A stretch of 17,706 bases of DNA, from the NCBI GenBank assembly GCA_001784725.1, contig MFRX01000009.1:1-17706 (forward strand), written 5' to 3'. A program made the position numbers and the translations under genes. How positions within the stretch are numbered: position 1 is the first letter of the stretch; each line of letters opens with the position of its first letter. This document shows, piece after piece, positions 6,810-11,603 of the stretch. The DNA is from Candidatus Moranbacteria bacterium RIFCSPHIGHO2_02_FULL_40_12b (lineage in GTDB: Bacteria > Patescibacteriota > Minisyncoccia > Moranbacterales > 2-12-FULL-40-10). The notes under the pieces were generated by a model, which made no database searches, had not been told where the DNA came from, and was given only the letters and a program-made list of their open reading frames with translations.

Positions 6810-7591
6810 CTTATAAAAAATATTCGTGGGTTGTTTTTCGGGTGGCAGTGCTCGTCTATCTCGGTTTTGGCCTACTGCTTTATTTTAACCAGCGCGGATT
6901 TATGTATTATCCGGCCATGGGAGATCCGAAGGCTTGTGCGGAATTCCAAAAATCAGGCGCCCAAAAAATAATTCAGAACGGGACGGCTCTTTATTATCGG
7001 CCGGGAGGAAAGAAACTGGTCGTTTTTTATCATGGGAATGCCGGGACGGTTTGCGACCGGAAATTCTTGGCGGACTATTTCGCGAACCAAAATATCGCTT
7101 ACCTTTTCGTGGAATATGCCGGTTATGGCGACAAGCGAAAGACCAATCAGGCGGCACTGGAGCAAAATGTGCGGGATGCGGCTGAATTTATCAAAGGATT
7201 ATCTTTTGACGAACTTGTAATTATGGGAGAAAGTCTGGGCACGAGCCTGGCGAACTATCACGTAAATCTCACCGCGCCAGAGAAGCTGCTGCTCCTTTCG
7301 CCGTATCCATCGATGGCCGCGGCCGCCGCCGCCCATTATCCGGTCTATCCGACACGGTGGATGATTAAGGACGATTATCGGACAAATTGGGCCGGACGGA
7401 ATTTTTCGGGCCAACTTTTAGTCATCCACGGCCGGAAAGATAATATTATTCCGTCCGTTTTGGGCGAGCAATTTTTTGCGGAGGCGCCCTTTGCCGAAAA
7501 AGAATTTTTTCCGGTGGAAAACGCCGGACATAACGATCTCTATGAAGATGCCGGCGTTTGGAAAAAAATCGGCGCTTTTATCACCGAATAA
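6797..7591 (+). CDS. membrane-anchored alpha/beta hydrolase (BEM46/ABHD13-like)
   Basis: Serine hydrolase of the alpha/beta fold, substrate unknown. After one N-terminal membrane segment (about 10-31) come the oxyanion motif HGNAG at 79-83, the nucleophile elbow GESLG at 144-148 (Ser146), an acid Asp215 in HGRKDNIIP and His245 in ENAGHND. The complete triad argues for an active enzyme. The catalytic domain probably faces outside. An upstream in-frame stop at 6791 leaves only TTG at 6797 (or later GTG codons) as a start; TTG keeps the membrane segment. It overlaps the end of the AbrB gene by 13 bases, and AGGGGAGG lies at about 6774-6781, so translation coupling with the regulator is likely. 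This overlap suggests the AbrB protein controls the hydrolase as well as itself. Confidence 0.88.
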   Translation: MEKITYKKYSWVVFRVAVLVYLGFGLLLYFNQRGFMYYPAMGDPKACAEFQKSGAQKIIQNGTALYYRPGGKKLVVFYHGNAGTVCDRKFLADYFANQNIAYLFVEYAGYGDKRKTNQAALEQNVRDAAEFIKGLSFDELVIMGESLGTSLANYHVNLTAPEKLLLLSPYPSMAAAAAAHYPVYPTRWMIKDDYRTNWAGRNFSGQLLVIHGRKDNIIPSVLGEQFFAEAPFAEKEFFPVENAGHNDLYEDAGVWKKIGAFITE

Positions 7592-7642
7592 TCCAGGCGT
7601 TTTTTATTTAATTTTAGGGCTGTTTTGGGATAAGATGTAAGT

Positions 7643-7662
7643 AATTAATTCATGAATTAATT
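7643..7662. repeat. 20-bp perfect palindrome
   Basis: AATTAATTC (first half from 7643) continues into its exact reverse complement up to 7662, centred on CATG. It lies in the spacer between the hydrolase and GIY-YIG genes and is followed by a partial third copy of the AATTAATTC unit. Function unknown; it resembles the AT-rich oligomer arrays of the other spacers. Confidence 0.7.
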
Positions 7663-7672
7663 CAGTAATTTC

Positions 7673-7686
7673 ACCCTGTTAAATAA
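7673..7686 (+). repeat. left copy of a 14-bp inverted repeat flanking the GIY-YIG gene
   Basis: ACCCTGTTAAATAA here is the exact reverse complement of TTATTTAACAGGGT at 7949-7962. The pair brackets the GIY-YIG gene with 262 bases between arms, too far apart for a terminator. Confidence 0.85.
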
Positions 7687-7709
7687 TTTTAAATTTTTCC
7701 ATAATTTAT

Positions 7710-7946
7710 ATGCATTATGTCTATGTTTTAAAGAGCGACAAAGATAAGAAAAATTATGTAGGTTATGCTAAAAATTTAAAATTAAGATTTGAGGAGCATC
7801 AGAAGGGACGGGTGGCTTCCACAAAAGAAAGACGGCCGCTAAAACTGATTTATTATGAGGCCTGTCTGAATCAGCAGGATGCTACCCATCGTGAAAAGTA
7901 TCTGAAAACTTATCACGGAAAGATGTTTATAGCGAGGCGTCTCTGA
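7710..7946 (+). CDS. GIY-YIG nuclease domain protein, slightly truncated
   Basis: A 78-residue stand-alone GIY-YIG domain of the short UvrC-N/YhbQ-like kind. HYVYVLKS provides the GIY strand, NYVGYAKNLKLRFEEH the YIG strand and catalytic Arg, and DATHREKYLKT the metal-binding Glu. Homologues I recall in this bacterial group end in a sequence like RLKSYLTG. Here the codon after RRL is TGA (7944-7946), and the same frame then reads SYLTG and TAA at 7962-7964, so a Lys-to-stop change has removed about six residues. The catalytic part is complete, so it may still work. The last codons form the right arm of the inverted repeat. No Shine-Dalgarno is seen before the ATG. Confidence 0.85.
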   Translation: MHYVYVLKSDKDKKNYVGYAKNLKLRFEEHQKGRVASTKERRPLKLIYYEACLNQQDATHREKYLKTYHGKMFIARRL

Positions 7947-7948
7947 TC

Positions 7949-7962
7949 TTATTTAACAGGGT
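7949..7962 (-). repeat. right copy of the 14-bp inverted repeat flanking the GIY-YIG gene
   Basis: TTATTTAACAGGGT encodes the ancestral YLTG end of the GIY-YIG protein and is mirrored exactly at 7673-7686. See the left copy. Confidence 0.85.
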
Positions 7963-7964
7963 AA

Positions 7965-8152
7965 ATGGCAAACAGAAAATCGACCGAAGCTAACATCAGA
8001 AAGCTGAACATAAACTATATCGAGGTTCAACCTCGATATAAGTTTCAAGGTAAATCCGTTGCTGAAATTATCGCTATTTATTGTGGAAGCTGTAATTCCA
8101 GCAGAAGCAATAAAAAACTACGGGATTGGTTTTAAACGCCGTATTGTATAGA
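7965..8152 (+). pseudogene. broken AbrB-like gene carrying a palindromic repeat
   Basis: An ATG at 7965 opens MANRKSTEANIRKLN, which resembles the N-terminus of AbrB-type regulators of this group (compare NTRKLLRIGK at 6636). Frame 1 then runs through the palindromic repeat at 8018-8048 and continues as a meaningless tail to 8135. In the +1 frame the bases from about 8096 read VIPAEAIKNYGIGFKRR and stop at 8150-8152, which fits the conserved xIPxExIKxxG part of an AbrB domain. I infer one frameshift plus insertion of the repeat. A new 56-residue protein (7965-8135) is the alternative. Confidence 0.45.
8018..8048 (+). repeat. dispersed palindromic repeat, copy 1 (inside the AbrB remnant)
   Basis: These 31 bases are identical to 10405-10435. 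The core TATCGAGG-TTCAA-CCTCGATA forms an 8-bp hairpin (8018-8038), followed by TAAGTTTCAA. A third, partly diverged copy lies at 11611-11634. All three point the same way. Confidence 0.85.
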
Positions 8153-8217
8153 TAAAAATATAAATGAAAATACGGTAGCAGAACCAGTTAAAGAATATAT
8201 CTGATTAATTGAAAATT

Positions 8218-8240
8218 GAGCTTCGCTAAGATTGAACCTT
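8218..8240 (+). repeat. GCTTCGCTAAG repeat, degenerate copy; rest of the 8153-8437 spacer is AT-rich
   Basis: GAGCTTCGCTAAGATTGAACCTT nearly matches 11544-11566, where the hairpin is intact; here the downstream arm has decayed. The surrounding gap 8153-8437 has no open frame worth calling. It holds A/T-rich sequence with a few C4 runs, then the operator-like repeat and promoter of the next gene. Confidence 0.6.
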
Positions 8241-8367
8241 CCAAAAATTTCCCCAAACCCCAGCTTTAAAAAATCGCAGAAAATTTAAAAAATCCCCACA
8301 AGGAAAATTTAAATATAAAATATTTATGTCTGCATATTCCACATATGAATATAAATAAAGACACTCC

Positions 8368-8393
8368 GACATTCTGCAGAAAGCCAGAATACT
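8368..8393 (+). repeat. upstream copy of the hairpin repeat flanking the winged-helix gene
   Basis: GACATTCTGCAGAAAG followed by CCAGAAT matches 8739-8761 in 22 of 23 positions. It contains the 10-bp perfect palindrome TTCTGCAGAA (8372-8381). Here the outer hairpin is imperfect. It covers the -35 zone of the promoter at 8400-8408, a natural operator position for the regulator encoded just downstream. Confidence 0.75.
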
Positions 8394-8399
8394 GTGATG

Positions 8400-8408
8400 T
8401 GGTATAAT
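8400..8408 (+). promoter_or_regulatory. extended -10 promoter of the winged-helix gene
   Basis: TGGTATAAT is a perfect extended -10 (TGnTATAAT). No -35 is recognisable, as expected for this type; the -35 zone holds the repeat at 8368-8393. The start would be near 8415, with AGAAAGGA (8422-8429) as ribosome binding site for the ATG at 8438. Confidence 0.7.
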
Positions 8409-8437
8409 GGTAGTCAGTATTAGAAAGGATAAATAGT

Positions 8438-8740
8438 ATGTTGGCAAAAAAGAGAAGAAAAATTAAAAAACAGCAAAAGACGCCGAAACAGATGGAGCAT
8501 CACCTCAAGGGCGTGGCTAATCACCGCCGAATTGAAATTCTTTTCATAGTGGCTGAAAATGACGGAGTAACTTTGGATAGCATATGCGAGATTATGAATG
8601 GCAATATTAAAACTATTTCTGAACACACTAAAAAATTAGTGCAATCAGGACTGATCAATAAAGCCCGCAAGGGCAGGGGAGTCGCCCATTCCTTATCCCC
8701 TTATGGCAAACGCTTTTTGAAATTCATAAAATACTTCTGA
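8438..8740 (+). CDS. ArsR-like winged-helix transcriptional regulator
   Basis: 100 residues. After a basic tail (MLAKKRRKIKKQQK) the rest is one winged helix-turn-helix: LKGVANHRRIEILFIVAENDGVTLDSICEIMNG, recognition helix region NIKTISEHTKKLVQSGLINKARKGRG, and the wing VAHSLSPYGKRFLKFI. This order matches ArsR/MarR-type regulators. There are no cysteines suitable for a metal sensor other than one Cys in DSICEI, so it is unlikely to be a classic metal-sensing ArsR. A good ribosome binding site AGAAAGGA fixes the start. It is bracketed by two copies of the same hairpin, one over its promoter and one at its stop codon, which suggests self-regulation. It is transcribed alone. Confidence 0.85.
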   Translation: MLAKKRRKIKKQQKTPKQMEHHLKGVANHRRIEILFIVAENDGVTLDSICEIMNGNIKTISEHTKKLVQSGLINKARKGRGVAHSLSPYGKRFLKFIKYF

Positions 8741-8764
8741 CATTCTGCAGAAAGACAGAATGTC
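8739..8764 (+). repeat. downstream copy of the hairpin repeat, possible terminator without T run
   Basis: GACATTCTG (8739-8747), loop CAGAAAGA, CAGAATGTC (8756-8764): a perfect 9-bp stem that overlaps the stop codon of the winged-helix gene. No T run follows, so an intrinsic terminator is doubtful. It shares the TTCTGCAGAA palindrome with the copy at 8368. Confidence 0.8.
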
Positions 8765-8784
8765 GGTACAGTGAAATTAAAAAA

Positions 8785-8830
8785 ATCCTGAGAAGTCCAT
8801 CCAAAAAGTCATAAGAATTTTGAAATAAAA
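8785..8830 (+). repeat. leader-like repeat, copy 1
   Basis: ATCCTGAGAAGTCCATCCAA and the following bases to TTGAAATAAA match 10717-10762 at roughly 80% by eye. Copy 2 ends right at the start codon of the M23-like gene. Here no gene starts after it; only M-E-G-stop follows, so this copy may be an orphan leader. Confidence 0.7.
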
Positions 8831-8892
8831 TATTAACATAGTTCGTATCAATTAATGGAGGGTTAGAAAATTGACAATTTAAACCGTTATTT

Positions 8893-9062
8893 TTGCCGCA
8901 AGGCAAGGCATCCGGGGAAATCTGCCGGAAGCCAGATGAAGTAACGCGACTAACAGCTCATTATAAACCTCCTCAGCATAAAGCTAAGGATGGACAACAG
9001 GCGGTTGGGAGATTTCATTCAAGATCTATTCTGAATCAAAATTTCCCTAACCGCCTTTTTTA
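8893..9062 (+). ncRNA. candidate structured RNA with possible pseudoknot and 3' terminator
   Basis: The sequence folds well by eye. Hairpin TTGCC-GCAA-GGCAA (8893-8906) has a GNRA loop. TCCGG (8911-8915) pairs with CCGGA (8925-8929), and the loop bases ATCTG (8920-8924) pair with CAGAT (8933-8937), which is an H-type pseudoknot. A hairpin TCCTcAGC-ATAAA-GCTaAGGA follows near 8974-8992. It ends in a long terminator stem. An open frame exists through the region (from a TTG at 8893) but has no ribosome site and reads through every stem. It could be a stand-alone small RNA or an attenuator for the gene at 9115. No known family recognised; no convincing promoter found. Confidence 0.5.
8999..9062 (+). 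terminator. long Rho-independent terminator
   Basis: AGGCGGTT pairs with AACCGCCT; after a one-base bulge GGGAGATTT pairs with AAATTTCCC (one G-U), and ATTCA/TGAAT can close the apical loop. The stem is followed directly by six T. It ends the candidate RNA and lies about 53 bases before the next start codon, so it could also work as an attenuator. Confidence 0.88.
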
Positions 9063-9076
9063 TTTGAAAAAGCGGA

Positions 9077-9092
9077 TCCGCCAGCTGGCGGA
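9077..9092. repeat. 16-bp perfect GC-rich palindrome
   Basis: TCCGCCAGCTGGCGGA is a perfect palindrome next to a second one, GCGGATCCGC (9072-9081, overlapping). It lies between the terminator and the ribosome binding site of the 9115 gene. The GC content contrasts with the AT-rich surroundings, which suggests a mobile or regulatory repeat. Confidence 0.7.
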
Positions 9093-9114
9093 CTAGAAAG
9101 CGAGGTGAAAAAAT

Positions 9115-9348
9115 ATGAGTGAAAAATTAAACACCAACGATAACAATCTGGCAGCCATTAATTTTGCCAGCCGGTTTCTCTTCGGCAAGTCCTATCTGGA
9201 ACTGCTAAACTTCTTGGCCTATATGGGCGAGTTGCTCATAAATGTCTATGATATGCAGGAAGAAAATGAATCCAAAAAGAAAGAGATCGCTGATGAAAAG
9301 CCGAAGGCAGTTCCCATTTCAGTCCCTATCGGCTTCCAAGCCGCCTAA
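9115..9348 (+). CDS. small helical protein, function unknown
   Basis: 77 residues, unrecognised. The middle (about 14-45) is a mostly hydrophobic helix, INFASRFLFGKSYLELLNFLAYMGELLINVYDMQ, that could lie on or in the membrane; the flanks are charged, and the C-terminus ends PISVPIGFQAA. The start is well supported by GAGGTGA 7 bases before the ATG. It sits downstream of the candidate structured RNA and 29 bases before the one-segment peptide at 9378, so the two small proteins may be made together. Confidence 0.7.
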   Translation: MSEKLNTNDNNLAAINFASRFLFGKSYLELLNFLAYMGELLINVYDMQEENESKKKEIADEKPKAVPISVPIGFQAA

Positions 9349-9377
9349 ACATTAAGAACCTAGAAAGGCAATAATCT

Positions 9378-9479
9378 ATGGAACGAATCGAAAAAATCAC
9401 GGAAAAAGTCATCGAAAAGCTGATAGTAGCCGCCATTTTGTATCTTTTGGCGCTCCTTTTCGGTATTCGGTTGAAATAA
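9378..9479 (+). CDS. 33-residue single-pass membrane peptide
   Basis: ATG at 9378 opens a 33-codon frame: a charged amphipathic start (MERIEKITEKVIEKL) followed by one membrane segment IVAAILYLLALLFGI and a basic end RLK. AGAAAGG (9362-9368) precedes the ATG at a workable distance. The shape fits small membrane peptides such as regulators or type I toxin-like peptides; I cannot tell which. It follows the 77-residue gene by 29 bases. Confidence 0.55.
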   Translation: MERIEKITEKVIEKLIVAAILYLLALLFGIRLK

Positions 9480-9486
9480 ATTTTAG

Positions 9487-9495
9487 TGGTATAAT
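9487..9495 (+). promoter_or_regulatory. extended -10 promoter for the 9529 gene
   Basis: TGGTATAAT, identical to the extended -10 at 8400-8408. Transcription would begin near 9502, about 27 bases before the ATG at 9529. Confidence 0.65.
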
Positions 9496-9528
9496 TATAT
9501 TAGGTAGTTAAACATTAACCTTAAAAAT

Positions 9529-9951
9529 ATGGAAATTGAGAATCCAAAAATGCCGGTTCAGGAAAAAGCGGCAAGTATTGAAAAAAACGGGCAAGAAACA
9601 GTTCAAGAATTAAGCGAAAAATTCTTGGTAAATGAAGAAACCGGAGTAATAGACAAGATAAAGAATGTCTTAAATATTCTGAGGCCGCATGAATTCAGGG
9701 ATGCAATTTATAAGATCGTCGGCGTGCTCGCAACCGTTTCAGGGCTAAATATGTCACGGATAGCATTTCTAAATCCTGAACAGATGAACATATTGGGAAA
9801 GGAGTTATCTTCGGGAGATCTCACTGCCGCCAGGGTACTGGCAGTTTGTTCCGTATTAATGGGGGGGATAATTTTTTCAGCTGGTATTAGAGATGCGCTA
9901 GATCATATTCGCATAGATAAGAAAATTGAAGCCGAAAGCAAAAAAGAATAA
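9529..9951 (+). CDS. small membrane protein, function unknown
   Basis: 140 residues, unrecognised. A charged N-terminal half (to about 55) with VQELSEKFLVNEETGVIDKIKNVLNIL is followed by two likely membrane helices, about 61-80 (YKIVGVLATVSGLNMSRIAF) and 101-120 (ARVLAVCSVLMGGIIFSAGI), and a charged tail IRIDKKIEAESKKE. It would form a membrane hairpin with both ends in the cytoplasm. Its own extended -10 promoter lies upstream; no clear ribosome site precedes the ATG. The next gene starts 26 bases after its stop and may share the transcript. Confidence 0.7.
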   Translation: MEIENPKMPVQEKAASIEKNGQETVQELSEKFLVNEETGVIDKIKNVLNILRPHEFRDAIYKIVGVLATVSGLNMSRIAFLNPEQMNILGKELSSGDLTAARVLAVCSVLMGGIIFSAGIRDALDHIRIDKKIEAESKKE

Positions 9952-9977
9952 TAATTAAAGAATATTTATTGAAACTT

Positions 9978-10316
9978 ATGGATACAACAATAATTGAAAT
10001 TCAAAAAATAAAGAAAATATTGGAAATACTTGATTTTTCTGAAAGTGAAATTTCCAAGCAACTCGACAGAGTAGGGAAGTTATTAATGATGAAAATTTCA
10101 ATAGCCGCACTCGAGAGAAAGGGATATCGGTCAATAGATGGAAAATTTGATCAGATTGGCATGGAAAAATTTCTGAAAGAAAATTATTCCCAAGAAGAAA
10201 TTAAAAATTTATCCAAGGAAGTAGGTTTCAAGTTTATAGATGATTATTTCGCCAATATCATGAAAAATATTACTGACGAAAGAAAAGTAAAGATTGAAGC
10301 AATTTTGAATTCGTAA
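9978..10316 (+). CDS. small all-helical cytosolic protein, function unknown
   Basis: 112 residues from the ATG at 9978; a TTG at 9969 would add three residues and is less likely. The sequence is almost all predicted helix (IIEIQKIKKILEILDFSESEISKQLDRVGKLL ... SQEEIKNLSKEVG ... DDYFANIMKNITDERKVKIEAIL), with no catalytic motif, no membrane segment and no cysteine. The style recalls short helical DUF5663-like proteins of this bacterial group, but I cannot confirm this. No ribosome site is seen; it probably depends on the upstream gene's transcript. Confidence 0.65.
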   Translation: MDTTIIEIQKIKKILEILDFSESEISKQLDRVGKLLMMKISIAALERKGYRSIDGKFDQIGMEKFLKENYSQEEIKNLSKEVGFKFIDDYFANIMKNITDERKVKIEAILNS

Positions 10317-10362
10317 TGAATTCTATCGATTTTCTACTTCGATTGAGCTAGATATCAAGCTC

Positions 10363-10394
10363 TATCATTTGCCCACGGCCGTAGTTTGGTGACA
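10363..10394. repeat. 32-bp palindromic CGGCCG repeat, copy 1; the gap 10317-10764 holds only repeats
   Basis: Core CGGCCG at 10376-10381 with arms TATCA (10363-10367) and TGACA (10390-10394) placed symmetrically, one arm mismatch. Copies 2 and 3 are at 10572-10603 and 10625-10656. The 448-base gap has no convincing gene; one 22-codon frame (10505-10573) lacks support. Confidence 0.65.
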
Positions 10395-10395
10395 C

Positions 10396-10436
10396 ATTGA
10401 AATCTATCGAGGTTCAACCTCGATATAAGTTTCAAT
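10396..10436 (+). repeat. dispersed palindromic repeat, copy 2 (fullest copy)
   Basis: Outer arms ATTGAAA (10396-10402) and TTTCAAT (10430-10436) enclose the TATCGAGG-TTCAA-CCTCGATA hairpin (10405-10425). Positions 10405-10435 are identical to 8018-8048, and 10398-10419 are identical to 11604-11625. No T run follows, so it is not a normal terminator. Confidence 0.85.
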
Positions 10437-10571
10437 TATAATTATATTACTGCCATTTAATGATATGATGATATAAGGTAGGGGAGAGTTAATTAGAATA
10501 AACAATGAAAAATTATTTCGCGTTTGTGGTATCGCAGTTTTATATAATCACTATCTCTAATCCGCCAAAGT

Positions 10572-10603
10572 AATCATTTTCCCACGGCCGCGTTTTCGTG
10601 ATT
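10572..10603. repeat. 32-bp palindromic CGGCCG repeat, copy 2
   Basis: Core CGGCCG at 10585-10590 with arms AATCA (10572-10576) and TGATT (10599-10603) placed exactly symmetrically. The bases between core and arms are not complementary. Confidence 0.65.
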
Positions 10604-10624
10604 CATTTCTAAAAATCCAAAACC

Positions 10625-10656
10625 AATCATAATCCAACGGCCGTAGGATTATGATT
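10625..10656. repeat. 32-bp palindromic CGGCCG repeat, copy 3 (near-perfect)
   Basis: AATCATAATCC (10625-10635) and GGATTATGATT (10646-10656) are exact reverse complements around the palindrome ACGGCCGT (10637-10644), with a single A/A mismatch pair at 10636 and 10645. This is the intact form of the repeat. Confidence 0.85.
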
Positions 10657-10716
10657 AAAAAATAATTACGTAATTAATTACTTACCCCTTAAAATCCGCG
10701 GCGGGGAAAAGAAAAG

Positions 10717-10762
10717 ATCCTGAAAAGTCCGTCCAAATAGTAATAAAATTTTTGAAATAAAA
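10717..10762 (+). repeat. leader-like repeat, copy 2, directly before the M23-like gene
   Basis: ATCCTGAAAAGTCCGTCCAA to TTGAAATAAA, about 80% like 8785-8830. It ends two bases before the ATG at 10765. There is no Shine-Dalgarno, so this element forms the whole near leader of the gene. Confidence 0.7.
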
Positions 10763-10764
10763 AA

Positions 10765-11502
10765 ATGGTAAATAAAAAAATTTTAGTCGGCGGCTTAGTT
10801 GTTATAATTCTGATTTTAGCTGTGGCTTTAATAAAAAGCAATAAAAAAATCGGTCCGGCTGAAGTTGATCCTGCCATTCCGGATGGCGCCGGTCAAAATG
10901 GTTCTCTAATTAAAGATGGCCCCGCAATTCCAGATGGCGGCAATGAAATCAAAAATAAAATCAAAAAAGAGGAAGTTCAAGAAAAAATTATTATTTCCTT
11001 GCCATATGCGCCATCGCAGCCAACCAGTTCCATCGTGCCGATGGGGGAAACAATATTTCATCCTAAACCGCAAAACCCGGAAGGCCATCCAGGCATTGAT
11101 TTTCAATGGAATTTAGGCAAGCCGATAGATATTATTGCCTGTATTAATGGGGAAATTATAAGCGCAATGAAGACGCCAAGCCATAATAAATGGGATGTAA
11201 CCATTGAAACTGGTAATTACGCCATCGCTTACCACGAACTGGAAACTATTGATAGCAAAATTATCCAAGGGGGAAAAGTATCCTTAGGGCAAAGGATTGG
11301 CGAACCGGGAAAATTCAATGGCAATCATTATAATATGCATTGGGAATTAAGATTGGGCACTGAACGGATTTGTCCGTTGAATTATTTTACTCCTGATGCT
11401 AAAGCCAGAATTGAAAAGGGCTGGGCTGATACTAACTGGCCGGAATTAAAAAGAAACGCTCCTGATATTTGCAGCGGAGATTATAAAGATAAAAATGATT
11501 AA
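10765..11502 (+). CDS. M23-like (LytM-fold) anchored protein, possible altered active site
   Basis: 245 residues with an N-terminal membrane anchor (about 5-23), a linker containing PAIPDG twice (about 37-58), and a C-terminal LytM/M23 domain that would act on or bind peptidoglycan outside the membrane. Zinc-site motifs: HPGID at 108-112 gives His108 and Asp112; YHEL has His157; the usual HxH is NMH at 190-192 followed by WELR. So the zinc ligands His108, Asp112 and His192 are kept, but the first His of HxH, a catalytic residue in LytM, is Asn190. It may be weakly active or a binding domain. The core is recognisable by VTIETGNYAIAYHEL and VSLGQRIGEPGKFNGNHYNMHWELR. It carries the leader-like repeat upstream and a repeat cluster downstream. 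Confidence 0.8.
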   Translation: MVNKKILVGGLVVIILILAVALIKSNKKIGPAEVDPAIPDGAGQNGSLIKDGPAIPDGGNEIKNKIKKEEVQEKIIISLPYAPSQPTSSIVPMGETIFHPKPQNPEGHPGIDFQWNLGKPIDIIACINGEIISAMKTPSHNKWDVTIETGNYAIAYHELETIDSKIIQGGKVSLGQRIGEPGKFNGNHYNMHWELRLGTERICPLNYFTPDAKARIEKGWADTNWPELKRNAPDICSGDYKDKND

Positions 11503-11512
11503 TAATGAACTC

Positions 11513-11533
11513 AGTCGAGGACGGTCCTCGATT
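11513..11533 (+). repeat. palindromic hairpin TCGAGGAC/GTCCTCGA
   Basis: A 17-bp palindrome with one central base (11515-11531), extended by a G-U and an A-T pair. It lies 11 bases after the M23-like gene and shares the CGAGG...CCTCG arms with the dispersed repeat at 8018, 10405 and 11611. A weak T-poor tail argues against a standard terminator. Confidence 0.7.
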
Positions 11534-11543
11534 ATCGGCAATA

Positions 11544-11568
11544 AGCTTCGCTAAGGTTGAACCTTAGC
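11544..11568 (+). repeat. GCTTCGCTAAG repeat, intact hairpin copy
   Basis: GCTAAGG (11550-11556), loop TTGAA, CCTTAGC (11562-11568): a perfect 7-bp stem. Preceded by AGCTTC. A degenerate copy is at 8218-8240. Confidence 0.75.
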
Positions 11569-11603
11569 CAGGAGTTTGCTATCCAAGCAGTAGAATAATT
11601 CAA

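Noticed and set aside
8785..9062. tmRNA, 6S, SRP or RNase P RNA in this gap.
   Set aside because: None of their conserved signatures or sizes are present.
8893..9096. Open frame of 67 codons through the structured-RNA region.
   Set aside because: It needs a TTG start without ribosome site, runs through every stem and the terminator, and its protein sequence looks random.
9471..9495. Classical promoter TTGAAA plus TATAAT before the 9529 gene.
   Set aside because: Only 13 bases separate the two boxes, too short; the extended -10 alone explains the site better.
10505..10573. A 22-codon frame in the repeat-rich gap before the M23-like gene.
   Set aside because: Ribosome-like GGGGAGAG is too far upstream and the frame ends in the palindromic repeat; no supporting pattern.
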